From: Mucilaginibacter sp. PAMB04168
Lineage (GTDB): Bacteria; Bacteroidota; Bacteroidia; Sphingobacteriales; Sphingobacteriaceae
Length of the DNA: 64,000 bases
Direction: 5' to 3'
NCBI RefSeq assembly: GCF_039634365.2
Contig: NZ_CP155079.2
Coordinates: forward strand, 930,001-994,000
This document shows positions 32,823-40,972 of the stretch, one piece after another. The notes beneath the pieces were generated by a model. The model had not been told where the DNA came from, did not search any database, and saw only the letters and a program-made list of their open reading frames with translations. Position 1 is the stretch's first letter; each line of letters starts with the position of its first letter. The position numbers were made by a program, and so were the translations under genes.

Positions 32823-33614
32823 ATGCAGTCCATCGACTTTAACCTGTTTAGGTTTAACCTGTTCGATATTTTAGATGTTTTACTGGTTGCCTTTCTGATT
32901 TACCAGCTGTATAACCTTATACGAGGTACCATTGCAGCTAATATTTTTATTGGCTTTGCCATGATCTGCCTGCTCTACTTTGTGGTAAGGGCGTTAAATA
33001 TGCGTTTGCTTACCGGTATACTGGGCAATTTCATGAACGTGGGCATTATTGCTGCCATTGTTGTTTTCCAGCAGGAAATAAGGCGGTTTTTGCTATTGGT
33101 AGGCCGTAACGCATCCCTGCAACGCAACCGGGCCTGGTGGAAGTATTTTTTGGGAAAATCTGACGTAGAGAAAGACAATTACAAGCGCATAAAACCTATT
33201 ATTGATGCCTGCAAAAGTATGAAGCAAACCCGCACCGGGGCATTAATTGTGTTTGTAAAGGATTATGACGAGCAGATTTACCAAACCAGCTGCGAAATGA
33301 TGGATGCCCGCATATCCAAGCGGCTCATTGAAAGCATTTTTCAAAAGAATGGCCCTTTGCACGATGGGGCCGTTATCATTTCGGGTAACAAAATTAAATC
33401 GGCAAGTTGTATTCTACCGCTTACTGATAATACGGATTTGCCTTCGCAATTTGGTTTGCGCCACCGCGCCGGTATAGGTGTTACGGAGGCTAATGAGGCC
33501 ACAGCCATCATTGTATCAGAAGAAACCGGAGAGATATCCTACGCTAAGCAGGGCAGGGTAAAAATGAACATTAGTTTTGCCGAACTTGAGAAGCTGCTGA
33601 ATAAAGACTTTTAG
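32823..33614 (+). CDS. cdaA: Diadenylate cyclase CdaA
   Basis: A 263-residue membrane-bound c-di-AMP synthase. Three hydrophobic helices (about 14-33, 38-58, 66-84) precede a DAC (DisA_N) domain. Catalytic motifs are DGA at 181-183 (GPLHDGAVIISG) and RHR at 213-215 (GLRHRAGIGV). c-di-AMP regulates potassium and turgor balance. In many Bacteroidota this gene follows folP; here the upstream gene is instead an exported protein. No c-di-AMP phosphodiesterase is in the window. Confidence 0.95.
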   Translation: MQSIDFNLFRFNLFDILDVLLVAFLIYQLYNLIRGTIAANIFIGFAMICLLYFVVRALNMRLLTGILGNFMNVGIIAAIVVFQQEIRRFLLLVGRNASLQRNRAWWKYFLGKSDVEKDNYKRIKPIIDACKSMKQTRTGALIVFVKDYDEQIYQTSCEMMDARISKRLIESIFQKNGPLHDGAVIISGNKIKSASCILPLTDNTDLPSQFGLRHRAGIGVTEANEATAIIVSEETGEISYAKQGRVKMNISFAELEKLLNKDF

Positions 33615-33732
33615 CATTTATTTTTCAATTATTGCGTTATAACGTACAGCGTTTCTAGAGTAGATAATCAAGTTACGAAGTAATTTCTTAAATTGATCTA
33701 ATGCCCGTAATGTAACTGTTGCGACAATAGAT

Positions 33733-33740
33733 TACCTTTG
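33733..33740 (+). promoter_or_regulatory. Candidate -7 box (TACCTTTG)
   Basis: TACCTTTG matches TAnnTTTG and lies 38 bases before the kinase ATG at 33779. The -33 element is unclear. Confidence 0.4.
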
Positions 33741-33778
33741 AAGTTACTTATCGTAATAATAAATAACACCAATATATA

Positions 33779-35386
33779 ATGTCTTTACCCGAATTCAACG
33801 CGCAAGTGGCAGAGCTTGAAAAGCTAAGGCAGGAAGTTGCCCGTTTAAAAGAAGAAAAGGAGAGACTTGCACTCGAAACTGCGGTACACAAGGCAATTCT
33901 GGAAACGAATGCCGATACACTGTTGTCTGGTTTAGAACAATTTAAGCTTATTGCCGACAATGTGCCTGCACAAGTATGGACGGCCGATGCTGAAGGTAGC
34001 GTTGATTATTACAACAAACGTTATTTTGAATATAGCGGTCTAACCTCAGAAGAATCAATAGGATGGGGGTGGCAGCCTATGCTGCATCCGGATGATTTGC
34101 AACGTACTATTGAAAATTGGACCAGGTCGGTCAAAAAAGGCGCACCTTATGAAATTCAATATCGCTTCAAGCGAGCTTCTGATGGTGCTTTCCGCTGGCA
34201 CCTTGGTAAGGCCATACCTCTAAAAGACAGTAATGGCAAGGTGATTAAATGGTTTGGTACCAACATGGATATCCATGAGCAAAAGGTGGCCGAAAAGCAA
34301 AAGGATGAGTTTTTGAGTATTGCCAGCCATGAATTAAAAACGCCGCTTACCTCTGTTAAGGCATTTTTGCAACTGGGCCAAAAAATGATTGCGCCTGATA
34401 CAAAAGCTTACAGTTTTGTGAGTAAAGCCTCTTCTCAGCTCATCCGGTTAGAAAGCCTGATATCAGACCTTTTGGATGTATCTAAGATTAACGCTGGCAA
34501 AATGGTTTATAACCTGGAGCCATTTGAGTTTGGTGCCGCCTTGCGTGAAGCTGTAGAAAGCGTGCAGCAGGCTAACGAAAAGCACCAGATCATTATTGAG
34601 CATAATGATGACGTAGTATACGATGGTGATAGGCTGCGGATAGAACAGGTTATCAACAACTTTTTGGTAAATGCCATAAAATACTCGCCTGATGCTGACA
34701 AGATAGTTGTCCGTTCAGAAGTTCAGCAAAATAACATTGTTGTATCCGTGCAGGATTTCGGGATAGGTATAGCGGCTGAAAACCTCACCAGGCTTTTTGA
34801 TCGTTATTACCGGGTAGATAATACTTCCATGCGCTTTCAAGGACTTGGATTAGGGCTATTTATTTCTTCAGAAATTATTAAACGGCATAATGGCAGTTTT
34901 TGGATTGAGAGTGAGCCGGGCAAAGGTTCAACCTTTTTCTTCCTGCTACCCATTAGTGGTAAGCATGAGCTGATTGATTTGGAGACAGATAACCAAACGT
35001 TTTACAAGGGCAACTTTATTGAAATGAAGTATGTGCCCGAACAGCAGTGGCTGGATGTAAACTGGCTGGGCTATCAAAACCTCGAGTCGGTGCAGAAAGG
35101 CTGCATGATTATGCTTGATCTGCTCCAAAAGAACAACTGCTCAAAAGTGTTGAATGACAATACCCATGTAGTAGGAAATTGGTCAGAAGCGGCAGACTGG
35201 GGCGGCGAATACTGGTTTCCGGCTATGCAGGATGCCGGCCTGAAGCATTTTGCCTGGATATACTCCCTCAGCACTTTCAGCCGCATGTCTGCCCATAAAA
35301 GCATTGATATCACTATGGGCAAAGTAACCGCACAATTTTTTACCGAAATTGAAGAAGCCAGGAGATGGCTAAGTGAGGCGGATTAA
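33779..35386 (+). CDS. Soluble PAS histidine kinase with C-terminal SpoIIAA/STAS-like domain
   Basis: A 535-residue cytoplasmic kinase. Order: coiled coil (about 5-42), PAS/PAC (about 52-172), HisKA with His184 (IASHELKTPLTS), HATPase_c (about 285-396, NFLVNAIKYSP, QDFGIGIA, GLGLGLFIS). Then comes an extra domain of about 135 residues (400-535). That tail (NFIEMKYVPEQQWLDVNWLG, SKVLNDNTHVVGNWSEAADW, EEARRWLSEAD) resembles small stand-alone Bacteroidota proteins that I associate with a STAS/SpoIIAA-like fold. Kinases normally end after the ATPase. No response regulator is adjacent. Confidence 0.9.
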   Translation: MSLPEFNAQVAELEKLRQEVARLKEEKERLALETAVHKAILETNADTLLSGLEQFKLIADNVPAQVWTADAEGSVDYYNKRYFEYSGLTSEESIGWGWQPMLHPDDLQRTIENWTRSVKKGAPYEIQYRFKRASDGAFRWHLGKAIPLKDSNGKVIKWFGTNMDIHEQKVAEKQKDEFLSIASHELKTPLTSVKAFLQLGQKMIAPDTKAYSFVSKASSQLIRLESLISDLLDVSKINAGKMVYNLEPFEFGAALREAVESVQQANEKHQIIIEHNDDVVYDGDRLRIEQVINNFLVNAIKYSPDADKIVVRSEVQQNNIVVSVQDFGIGIAAENLTRLFDRYYRVDNTSMRFQGLGLGLFISSEIIKRHNGSFWIESEPGKGSTFFFLLPISGKHELIDLETDNQTFYKGNFIEMKYVPEQQWLDVNWLGYQNLESVQKGCMIMLDLLQKNNCSKVLNDNTHVVGNWSEAADWGGEYWFPAMQDAGLKHFAWIYSLSTFSRMSAHKSIDITMGKVTAQFFTEIEEARRWLSEAD

Positions 35387-35438
35387 ACAATATTGAGTTG
35401 CCATGCTAAAAAGGCTTCGGCATTGCGTAAATGATCTT

Positions 35439-35831
35439 TTATGGCTTGGCAACTTCCGTTTTAGTCGGGTTTGCGATGGTAATACGTTTTACCAGCATAG
35501 TGTAGCGTGTATTCGGATCGCCAAGCTTTGCTATTGGCATACTGTCACTACGCGCGGCACCACGGCCGGCTACAGGCATGGTGCTGTAAACAATACTGCC
35601 ATAACGCTTATCTAACTTGGCAGCAATAACCGCATCAGATGGTGTTTCCCCAAGATATTTTAAAAGATCAGTTGCTTTAGGCTGTAACCCTCTCAGCGCT
35701 GCCACACTTGTGTCCGCTTCAGGCTTTAAGCCCTCACTGCTGCCAGTGTTAGGTAGGGTACGGTTAGATTGGGCTTTAACCGTAATTGCACAGGCAAAAA
35801 CAAGCAGGCTTAACATCAATATCTTTTTCAT
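35439..35831 (-). CDS. Exported protein of unknown function
   Basis: A 130-residue protein with a clear signal peptide (LMLSLLVFACAITVKAQ). The mature part is polar, with no recognised domain (for example ATDLLKYLGETPSDAVIAAK and YTMLVKRITIANPTKTEV). It is convergent with the kinase ending at 35386. I do not recognise the family; a periplasmic location is the only safe statement. Confidence 0.65.
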   Translation of the reverse strand: MKKILMLSLLVFACAITVKAQSNRTLPNTGSSEGLKPEADTSVAALRGLQPKATDLLKYLGETPSDAVIAAKLDKRYGSIVYSTMPVAGRGAARSDSMPIAKLGDPNTRYTMLVKRITIANPTKTEVAKP

Positions 35832-35926
35832 AAAGCAGTTGGTTTAATGCAAGTTAAACAACAGGTTGTAACCGTACAAACTATTTAACATATTTAACAA
35901 CTAATGGAGCTGATTGCTTGTGTGTT

Positions 35927-35959
35927 AAAAAAAAAGGCTGCCTATTTAGGCAGCCTTTT
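35927..35959 (-). terminator. Intrinsic terminator of the M1 peptidase gene
   Basis: Perfect 12-bp stem (35932-35943 with 35948-35959) with a nine-T run on the minus strand, 15 bp after the peptidase stop. Confidence 0.85.
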
Positions 35960-35973
35960 ACAAGTAAATGCTT

Positions 35974-38466
35974 TTATTGGAGTTGCTTAATAGCCGCATC
36001 TACAGCTTTTGCCGAAGCCTCGTCGTTTAATTTTGTACGTTGTGCCTTGATGTTTTCCAGCAAGGTAATAAGCGTTGGTGCAACGCCATATTGTTTGTAA
36101 CGTACGCCAACAGCTCTGATTTGCTCAATGCCTTCTTGTGCGTATTGTGAGCTTTGCAAGCGGCCAACATAAGCAGCATAGCTGCGCATTACAGTAAACT
36201 GACCTTGTGCTTCGGCTTCTTGAAACTTACGGTTTACATAAGGCCACTCGGCATCGGTACCATTGGCGGCATAAATGCCCAGAATGGTTTGGGCTAACTC
36301 GCCTTCGCTATCTTTCTCCAATGTTTTAGCGGTAGCTAAGCTGGCCGCCGGATCAATTTGGCCTAAGCCACTCAGTGCAGCAGCCTGTACCGCGTATGAT
36401 TGGCTGCTTAGCGCTTGTTTAAACAAATTGCTGTTTCCGGAAGCTTTTAGGGATGCTAAAGCATTCAGCGCGGCAGCTTTAACCAGATTGTTTTTATCAG
36501 TTTGTGCTAAGGATATCAGTACCGGCTGCGCCGCATTGCGCAAATCATCATTGGTTAACTTCAGTGCTTTAATGGCTTTAATCTGGATGCCGTAGTATTT
36601 GTCTTTTAATGCGGCAATTAAAATTTTGCGTGCATCGGCATTTTCAGGAGCTTGCGCTTCGGCGTAAGCTACGGCCTCATAACGGTCAAGATAAAGCGGT
36701 GCGTTGTTGTATTGGTATACAAACTCGGCAGCGGTTTTATTATCTGTTTTACGAACCAGCAATGCTTTATCGCCATCAACGTTAACCAGCTCTGGCTTGG
36801 CGGCCAGTTTAAAGGTTAAGGTATCGGCCTTGTTACGCATCCATACCATGTGGCGCTCTTTTTTGCCGCCTACATAAATATCAACTGCCATGGGCAATAC
36901 AAACGCGTTGCCGGTTTGGGTTTGCTGTAAGTAAACACTTTGCGTTTTAGTGGCCGCGTCCCAATTATAATTAATATTCAGGATAGGATGGCCCGAATTG
37001 TAATACCATTGGTTAAAGAACCAGTTCAGGTCTTTACCGCTGGCTTCCTCTAAAGCCAAGCGTAATTGTTGCGCCTCGCCGTTTTTAAGACCGTTGGTTT
37101 TCAGGTAAATGTTTAAGCCTTTGTAAAAAGCCTCGTTACCTAAGTAGTTACGGAGCATGTAAAGTATAGCGCCACCTTTTTGGTAGGTAACTACATCGAA
37201 TACATCTTCTTTATCATTGTAGTGAAAACGTACTAGGTTTTTAGCAGCAGCATCGGCCGAACCAAGGTATTGTCTTCTGTCGCCGGCAATGTGGGCATCA
37301 CCTTCGTCTTTGCCATATTTGTGTTCAGCCCAAAGGGTTTCGCTAAAATCGGCAAATGATTCGTTTACGGTTAAGTTGCTCCAGCTTTCGGCAGTTACGT
37401 AATCGCCAAACCACTGGTGAAACAGCTCATGCACTACGGTGCTTTCGCCCTGGCTGGTGTTGTAATAGCGGTCCAAAAACTGGCGTGGAGTACCTTGTAC
37501 ATACTCGCCATGCAGGGTTGCTGTAGTGTTTTCCATGGCACCGCTCACATAATCGCGCACCACAATTTGTGCGTACTTGTTCCATGGGTAATCCACACCT
37601 AAAGTTTTGGAGTAAAACTCCATTGCCTCCGGCGTGTAGCCAAATATTGTTTTCGCATACGGTGCATACTTGGGTTCCAGGTAATAATTCACCTCTTTAC
37701 CGCGCCAGGTATCCTTGTAAATTTTAAAGTTACCCACGGCCATCATAAACAGGTAAGGCGAGTGCGGTAAGTCCATTTTCCAGTAATCGGTACGGGTACC
37801 GTTGCCGTTGTTTTTTTGCGACACCAGTTTGCCGTTGGAAAGCGTTACGTACTTTGATGGTACGGTCATGTAAATCTCCTCGGTAGTTTTCTGATTGGGC
37901 TTATCAATAGTAGGGAACCATGCCGATGAGCTTTCGGTTTCACCTTGTGTCCATACCTGAACAGGCTTGTTCTTTGAAGCGCTATCGGGGTTGATAAAGT
38001 ACAAACCTTTAGCATCGCTGATTGCCGCGCTGCCTTGAGCTTTCAATTCGTCAGGCTTTGAGGTATAATCGATGTAAATGGTATAATTCTCACTGTTACG
38101 ATAAACTTTATCGAGTTTAATGGCCAGCGAAAGGCTGTCGTAAGTAAACTTTAACGGCGTGTTTTTGCCCGCTTTTACTACGGCCACCGTTTTAATATCC
38201 ATGCCTTTTGCATCCAGGCGCAGGCTGTCGGTAGGGTATTGGTGTGGCTTTAATGTAACCCATTCTTTGCCGTACAGGTAGCGTTTTTTGTAATCGAAAC
38301 GAACATCGAGCTTGGTATGCACCAGGTCGTTAATTTTTTCGGTTGTAGCCCGGTAAATCTTAAAATTGGGGTTTTCGGGCGCAGGTGCTTGTTGCGCTGA
38401 TGAAGATAGCGTAGCGGCACTTAGTAACAAAGTGCTTAACAAAGCTATGCGAGAATTTTTACTCAT
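35974..38466 (-). CDS. M1 family aminopeptidase with HEAT-like C-terminus
   Basis: An 830-residue exported aminopeptidase. The signal peptide ends LSSSAQQ. The beta-domain (about 40-240) leads into GAMENTTATLHG, the GxMEN substrate loop, and the zinc site VVHELFHQWFGDY, with the second Glu 18 residues after HExxH in TVNESFADF. The last about 250 residues are alpha-helical repeats (KAAALNALASLKASG, SYAVQAAALSGLGQI), as in ERAP-type M1 enzymes. It is likely periplasmic and acts on N-terminal residues of peptides. It is longer than the M1 protein at 29931 and, unlike it, has the canonical GAMEN loop. Confidence 0.93.
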   Translation of the reverse strand: MSKNSRIALLSTLLLSAATLSSSAQQAPAPENPNFKIYRATTEKINDLVHTKLDVRFDYKKRYLYGKEWVTLKPHQYPTDSLRLDAKGMDIKTVAVVKAGKNTPLKFTYDSLSLAIKLDKVYRNSENYTIYIDYTSKPDELKAQGSAAISDAKGLYFINPDSASKNKPVQVWTQGETESSSAWFPTIDKPNQKTTEEIYMTVPSKYVTLSNGKLVSQKNNGNGTRTDYWKMDLPHSPYLFMMAVGNFKIYKDTWRGKEVNYYLEPKYAPYAKTIFGYTPEAMEFYSKTLGVDYPWNKYAQIVVRDYVSGAMENTTATLHGEYVQGTPRQFLDRYYNTSQGESTVVHELFHQWFGDYVTAESWSNLTVNESFADFSETLWAEHKYGKDEGDAHIAGDRRQYLGSADAAAKNLVRFHYNDKEDVFDVVTYQKGGAILYMLRNYLGNEAFYKGLNIYLKTNGLKNGEAQQLRLALEEASGKDLNWFFNQWYYNSGHPILNINYNWDAATKTQSVYLQQTQTGNAFVLPMAVDIYVGGKKERHMVWMRNKADTLTFKLAAKPELVNVDGDKALLVRKTDNKTAAEFVYQYNNAPLYLDRYEAVAYAEAQAPENADARKILIAALKDKYYGIQIKAIKALKLTNDDLRNAAQPVLISLAQTDKNNLVKAAALNALASLKASGNSNLFKQALSSQSYAVQAAALSGLGQIDPAASLATAKTLEKDSEGELAQTILGIYAANGTDAEWPYVNRKFQEAEAQGQFTVMRSYAAYVGRLQSSQYAQEGIEQIRAVGVRYKQYGVAPTLITLLENIKAQRTKLNDEASAKAVDAAIKQLQ

Positions 38467-38523
38467 ACTTATTGATGGTGTTTAAAGCACGAATTTATAT
38501 TATTTTACTTATAAGATATAAAC

Positions 38524-38556
38524 AAAAAATCCGGCCCATTTTGGAGCCGGATTTTT
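38524..38556 (-). terminator. Intrinsic terminator of the bacilliredoxin gene
   Basis: Perfect 11-bp stem (38525-38535 with 38546-38556) with A- and T-tracts at its base. Confidence 0.8.
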
Positions 38557-38579
38557 ATTATCATTACTTAAGTATTTGC

Positions 38580-38990
38580 TTAGCAATACTGATCAAAAGC
38601 GTCCATCAGGTTATCGGCAATCATTTGTGCCGGGCGTCCTTCTATTTGGTGGCGTTCAATCATATGCACTAGTTTGCCGTCTTTAAACAAAGCCATAGCT
38701 GGCGATGATGGCGGATAAGGCAGCATGTAACGGCGAGCCTCATCAACAGCATCTTTTTCCATACCGGCAAATACAGTCACCAGTTTATCGGGGTGTTTGG
38801 TGTGTTGTGCAGCCATTTTAGCAGCAGGACGAGCCATGCCAGCGGCGCAACCGCAAACCGAGTTTACCATTACAAATACAGTGCCTTCGCTTTCCACTGC
38901 ATTTTTAACTTCTTGCGCGTCCTTTAATTCTACAAAGCCGGCGTTAGTCAAATCAGCCCGCATAGGAGCCACTAAATATTCTGGATACAT
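38580..38990 (-). CDS. BrxA/BrxB family bacilliredoxin
   Basis: A 136-residue thioredoxin-fold protein of the YphP/YqiW family. The defining CGC motif is present (MVNSVCGCAAGMARPA), together with FAGMEKDAVDEARRYM and PYPPSSPAMALFKDGKLVHM near the cis-proline. In Firmicutes these proteins remove bacillithiol from proteins. In Bacteroidota the low-molecular-weight thiol partner is less clear, so a general protein-disulfide or de-thiolation role is inferred. Single-gene unit ended by a terminator. Confidence 0.93.
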   Translation of the reverse strand: MYPEYLVAPMRADLTNAGFVELKDAQEVKNAVESEGTVFVMVNSVCGCAAGMARPAAKMAAQHTKHPDKLVTVFAGMEKDAVDEARRYMLPYPPSSPAMALFKDGKLVHMIERHQIEGRPAQMIADNLMDAFDQYC

Positions 38991-39166
38991 GGTTGTGTTT
39001 TAATTTATTAATTACAAAAATACCAAAACGGCTTTTAAAATTGCTAAACTGGTAAAATATTAACACTTAGCTGACGTTTACCCTGTAACATTTGGGTTGC
39101 GTGGCACCGTATAAAAGCGTGCAGCAAGCTTTTGTTGCCCCCCTGATTATAAAATAGAATTATTGC

Positions 39167-40054
39167 ATGAACTTAAAACAAGCAGATTTAGGTAGAGAAA
39201 GTGTTGTTGGAGCGCGTCAGCTTCGTGGTCGTACATTGCAAATCAGAGCCGCTTATATAAACCGTTTAAAGGCCTTAACCGCCGTTGCCTTTTTATTGAT
39301 TGTGGTATTGCTGGTAACGGTGTTTCAGCTAAACAAGCGCCATGACATACAGGCTGCTGAGAATAACCGGTTAAACGCACAAGTTGCACAACTGCAGGGC
39401 CAAATAAGTGATGAAGCAGCCAAAATGGAACTGGTTGCGGCCCAAAGCGACAGTACCAGCAGCAAAGCCTTAACCTATATTGAAGGCATACAAGCCAAGT
39501 TAGGTAAGATTAATACTTACCTGAATAAGCGTGGCCTGCATGGCATATCTTTTAAAGCGGCTAAAGCCGTTAAAAAAGCAGATAAAAAGAATGGTTATGT
39601 AGATTTGTATAAAAAGTATAACCGCTACCTGGATAAAATGGTTGATAACATAGCCATGATGCCTATGGGCTACCCTCGTGTAAGCGACTTTACTTCGTAC
39701 TTTGGCTATCGCAGCAACCCTTTTAATTTTGGCCGCAATGAATTTCACCCGGGGCTTGATTTTAAAGGACGTATGGGCGAGCCGGTTAAAAGTACGGCCA
39801 GTGGAAAGGTTGTGTTTGCCGGTCGTGCTGGTGGTTACGGCAACTGCGTACGCATACGTCATACCGATGGTATTGAAACCTGGTACGGTCACCTATCGCG
39901 CATGTTAGTTAGAGAAGGACAAAAGGTTAATGTTGGTCAGCTGATTGGCAAAGTAGGTTCAACAGGCCGTTCAACTGGTCCCCACCTTCATTATGAAGTG
40001 CGTCGTAACGGCAAGGCAGTTAATCCTAAACAATATTTAAGCTTAAACGAATAA
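39167..40054 (+). CDS. M23 family metallopeptidase (LytM-type)
   Basis: A 295-residue inner-membrane-anchored protein. Short basic cytoplasmic N-terminus, one transmembrane helix (about 38-58, AVAFLLIVVLLVTVF), a periplasmic coiled coil (about 62-110), then a LytM domain (about 185-290). The zinc ligands are visible in FHPGLDFKG (HxxxD) and PHLHYEV (HxH), so the domain appears active. Such enzymes cut peptidoglycan cross-bridges or help recruit amidases. A TGTAAC/CGTATA pair lies upstream (39084-39113). Confidence 0.92.
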   Translation: MNLKQADLGRESVVGARQLRGRTLQIRAAYINRLKALTAVAFLLIVVLLVTVFQLNKRHDIQAAENNRLNAQVAQLQGQISDEAAKMELVAAQSDSTSSKALTYIEGIQAKLGKINTYLNKRGLHGISFKAAKAVKKADKKNGYVDLYKKYNRYLDKMVDNIAMMPMGYPRVSDFTSYFGYRSNPFNFGRNEFHPGLDFKGRMGEPVKSTASGKVVFAGRAGGYGNCVRIRHTDGIETWYGHLSRMLVREGQKVNVGQLIGKVGSTGRSTGPHLHYEVRRNGKAVNPKQYLSLNE

Positions 40055-40063
40055 AATATAGCG

Positions 40064-40094
40064 GAGCGGGTTGCATTAGTAGCCTGCTCTTTCA
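40064..40094 (+). terminator. Possible terminator after the M23 gene
   Basis: GAGCGGG (40064-40070) can pair with CCTGCTC (40083-40089, one G-T pair) around a 12-base loop, followed by TTTCATTTC. Weak T-run. Confidence 0.45.
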
Positions 40095-40140
40095 TTTCTG
40101 GAAGCCACTATTCACAATAGTCTTTCTTCGGTTACTCTTC

Positions 40141-40917
40141 TCAATGCTGCGGCATTCCTTGGTGTTTCTTTATGGCACTGTCGGCATTGGCCGATATAGT
40201 GAACTGCCTGATCTCGCCTTTTTCCCAGGTATTGGCCATTGGGTCAACTTTGGGCATGGGTATATCTTCGCGGCTTTTTCGCTTCTCGGCCATTGATACG
40301 TTGAAGCGTTTGTCTCGTGCGGCTACAAGTTCAGGCTTTAGCTGGCCATCTTTTGTAAAGCCCATCATAATCATGGGCGAGCCTACAGGTAAAGAGCGTT
40401 GCTGGTCGGTATGCCAGGTATGTATGGTTTTGCCGTAGGTTGATACCAGCTTTTCCATCAGTTCATGCTCTGCAAGTTCAGGCAAGCCCGGTGCAATTAA
40501 TTCGCCCGATTTTACCTCGTAGTGGTGCGAGTGCCAGAGCTTCTTTTCTTCCGCATCTAAGGTTTTAAACAGCCGTTCAGATATTATATATTCAATGCCC
40601 ATAATCTTGGCATCATCGCCATTGCCATCAAAAATTATGGCCTGGTGCATATCTTCATTGAGTTGAGATACATAATGATGCGCTTCCATCTGGGCTTTAG
40701 GGTTGCCATTGTAAAAGTGGAAACCATCCAGGTAAGCGTTAAACTTTTTCAAGGGCGACTTGCTTTGTATGAGATCGGCGCCGGCCTCCAGGGTCTTGCT
40801 CTTGGCGTCCTTTTCGGCACCTGGTGTGCCCACGTTTGAGGGTGTGTTGTTTCCGCCACATGCTGAAAGCAGAGCAACCATGAAAACCACAGAAAGTAAG
40901 TAAGCGTTTTTCATCAT
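40141..40917 (-). CDS. DUF1264/OBAP family lipoprotein
   Basis: A 258-residue lipoprotein precursor; lipobox LLSACGG. The mature part is the DUF1264 domain known from plant oil-body-associated proteins (OBAP). It shows FNAYLDGFHFYNG, MEAHHYVSQLNEDMHQAIIF, MGIEYIISERLFKTL, KKLWHSHHYEVKSG and HTWHTDQQRSLPVGSP. The many conserved His residues suggest a metal or ligand site. Its bacterial function is not known. Either of two adjacent ATG codons could be the start (40917 or 40914). Confidence 0.85.
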   Translation of the reverse strand: MMKNAYLLSVVFMVALLSACGGNNTPSNVGTPGAEKDAKSKTLEAGADLIQSKSPLKKFNAYLDGFHFYNGNPKAQMEAHHYVSQLNEDMHQAIIFDGNGDDAKIMGIEYIISERLFKTLDAEEKKLWHSHHYEVKSGELIAPGLPELAEHELMEKLVSTYGKTIHTWHTDQQRSLPVGSPMIMMGFTKDGQLKPELVAARDKRFNVSMAEKRKSREDIPMPKVDPMANTWEKGEIRQFTISANADSAIKKHQGMPQH

Positions 40918-40972
40918 CAGATGTATGAAGTTTGATTTAAATAACTTCTATACCTCTAAAAATGTTTAACTA

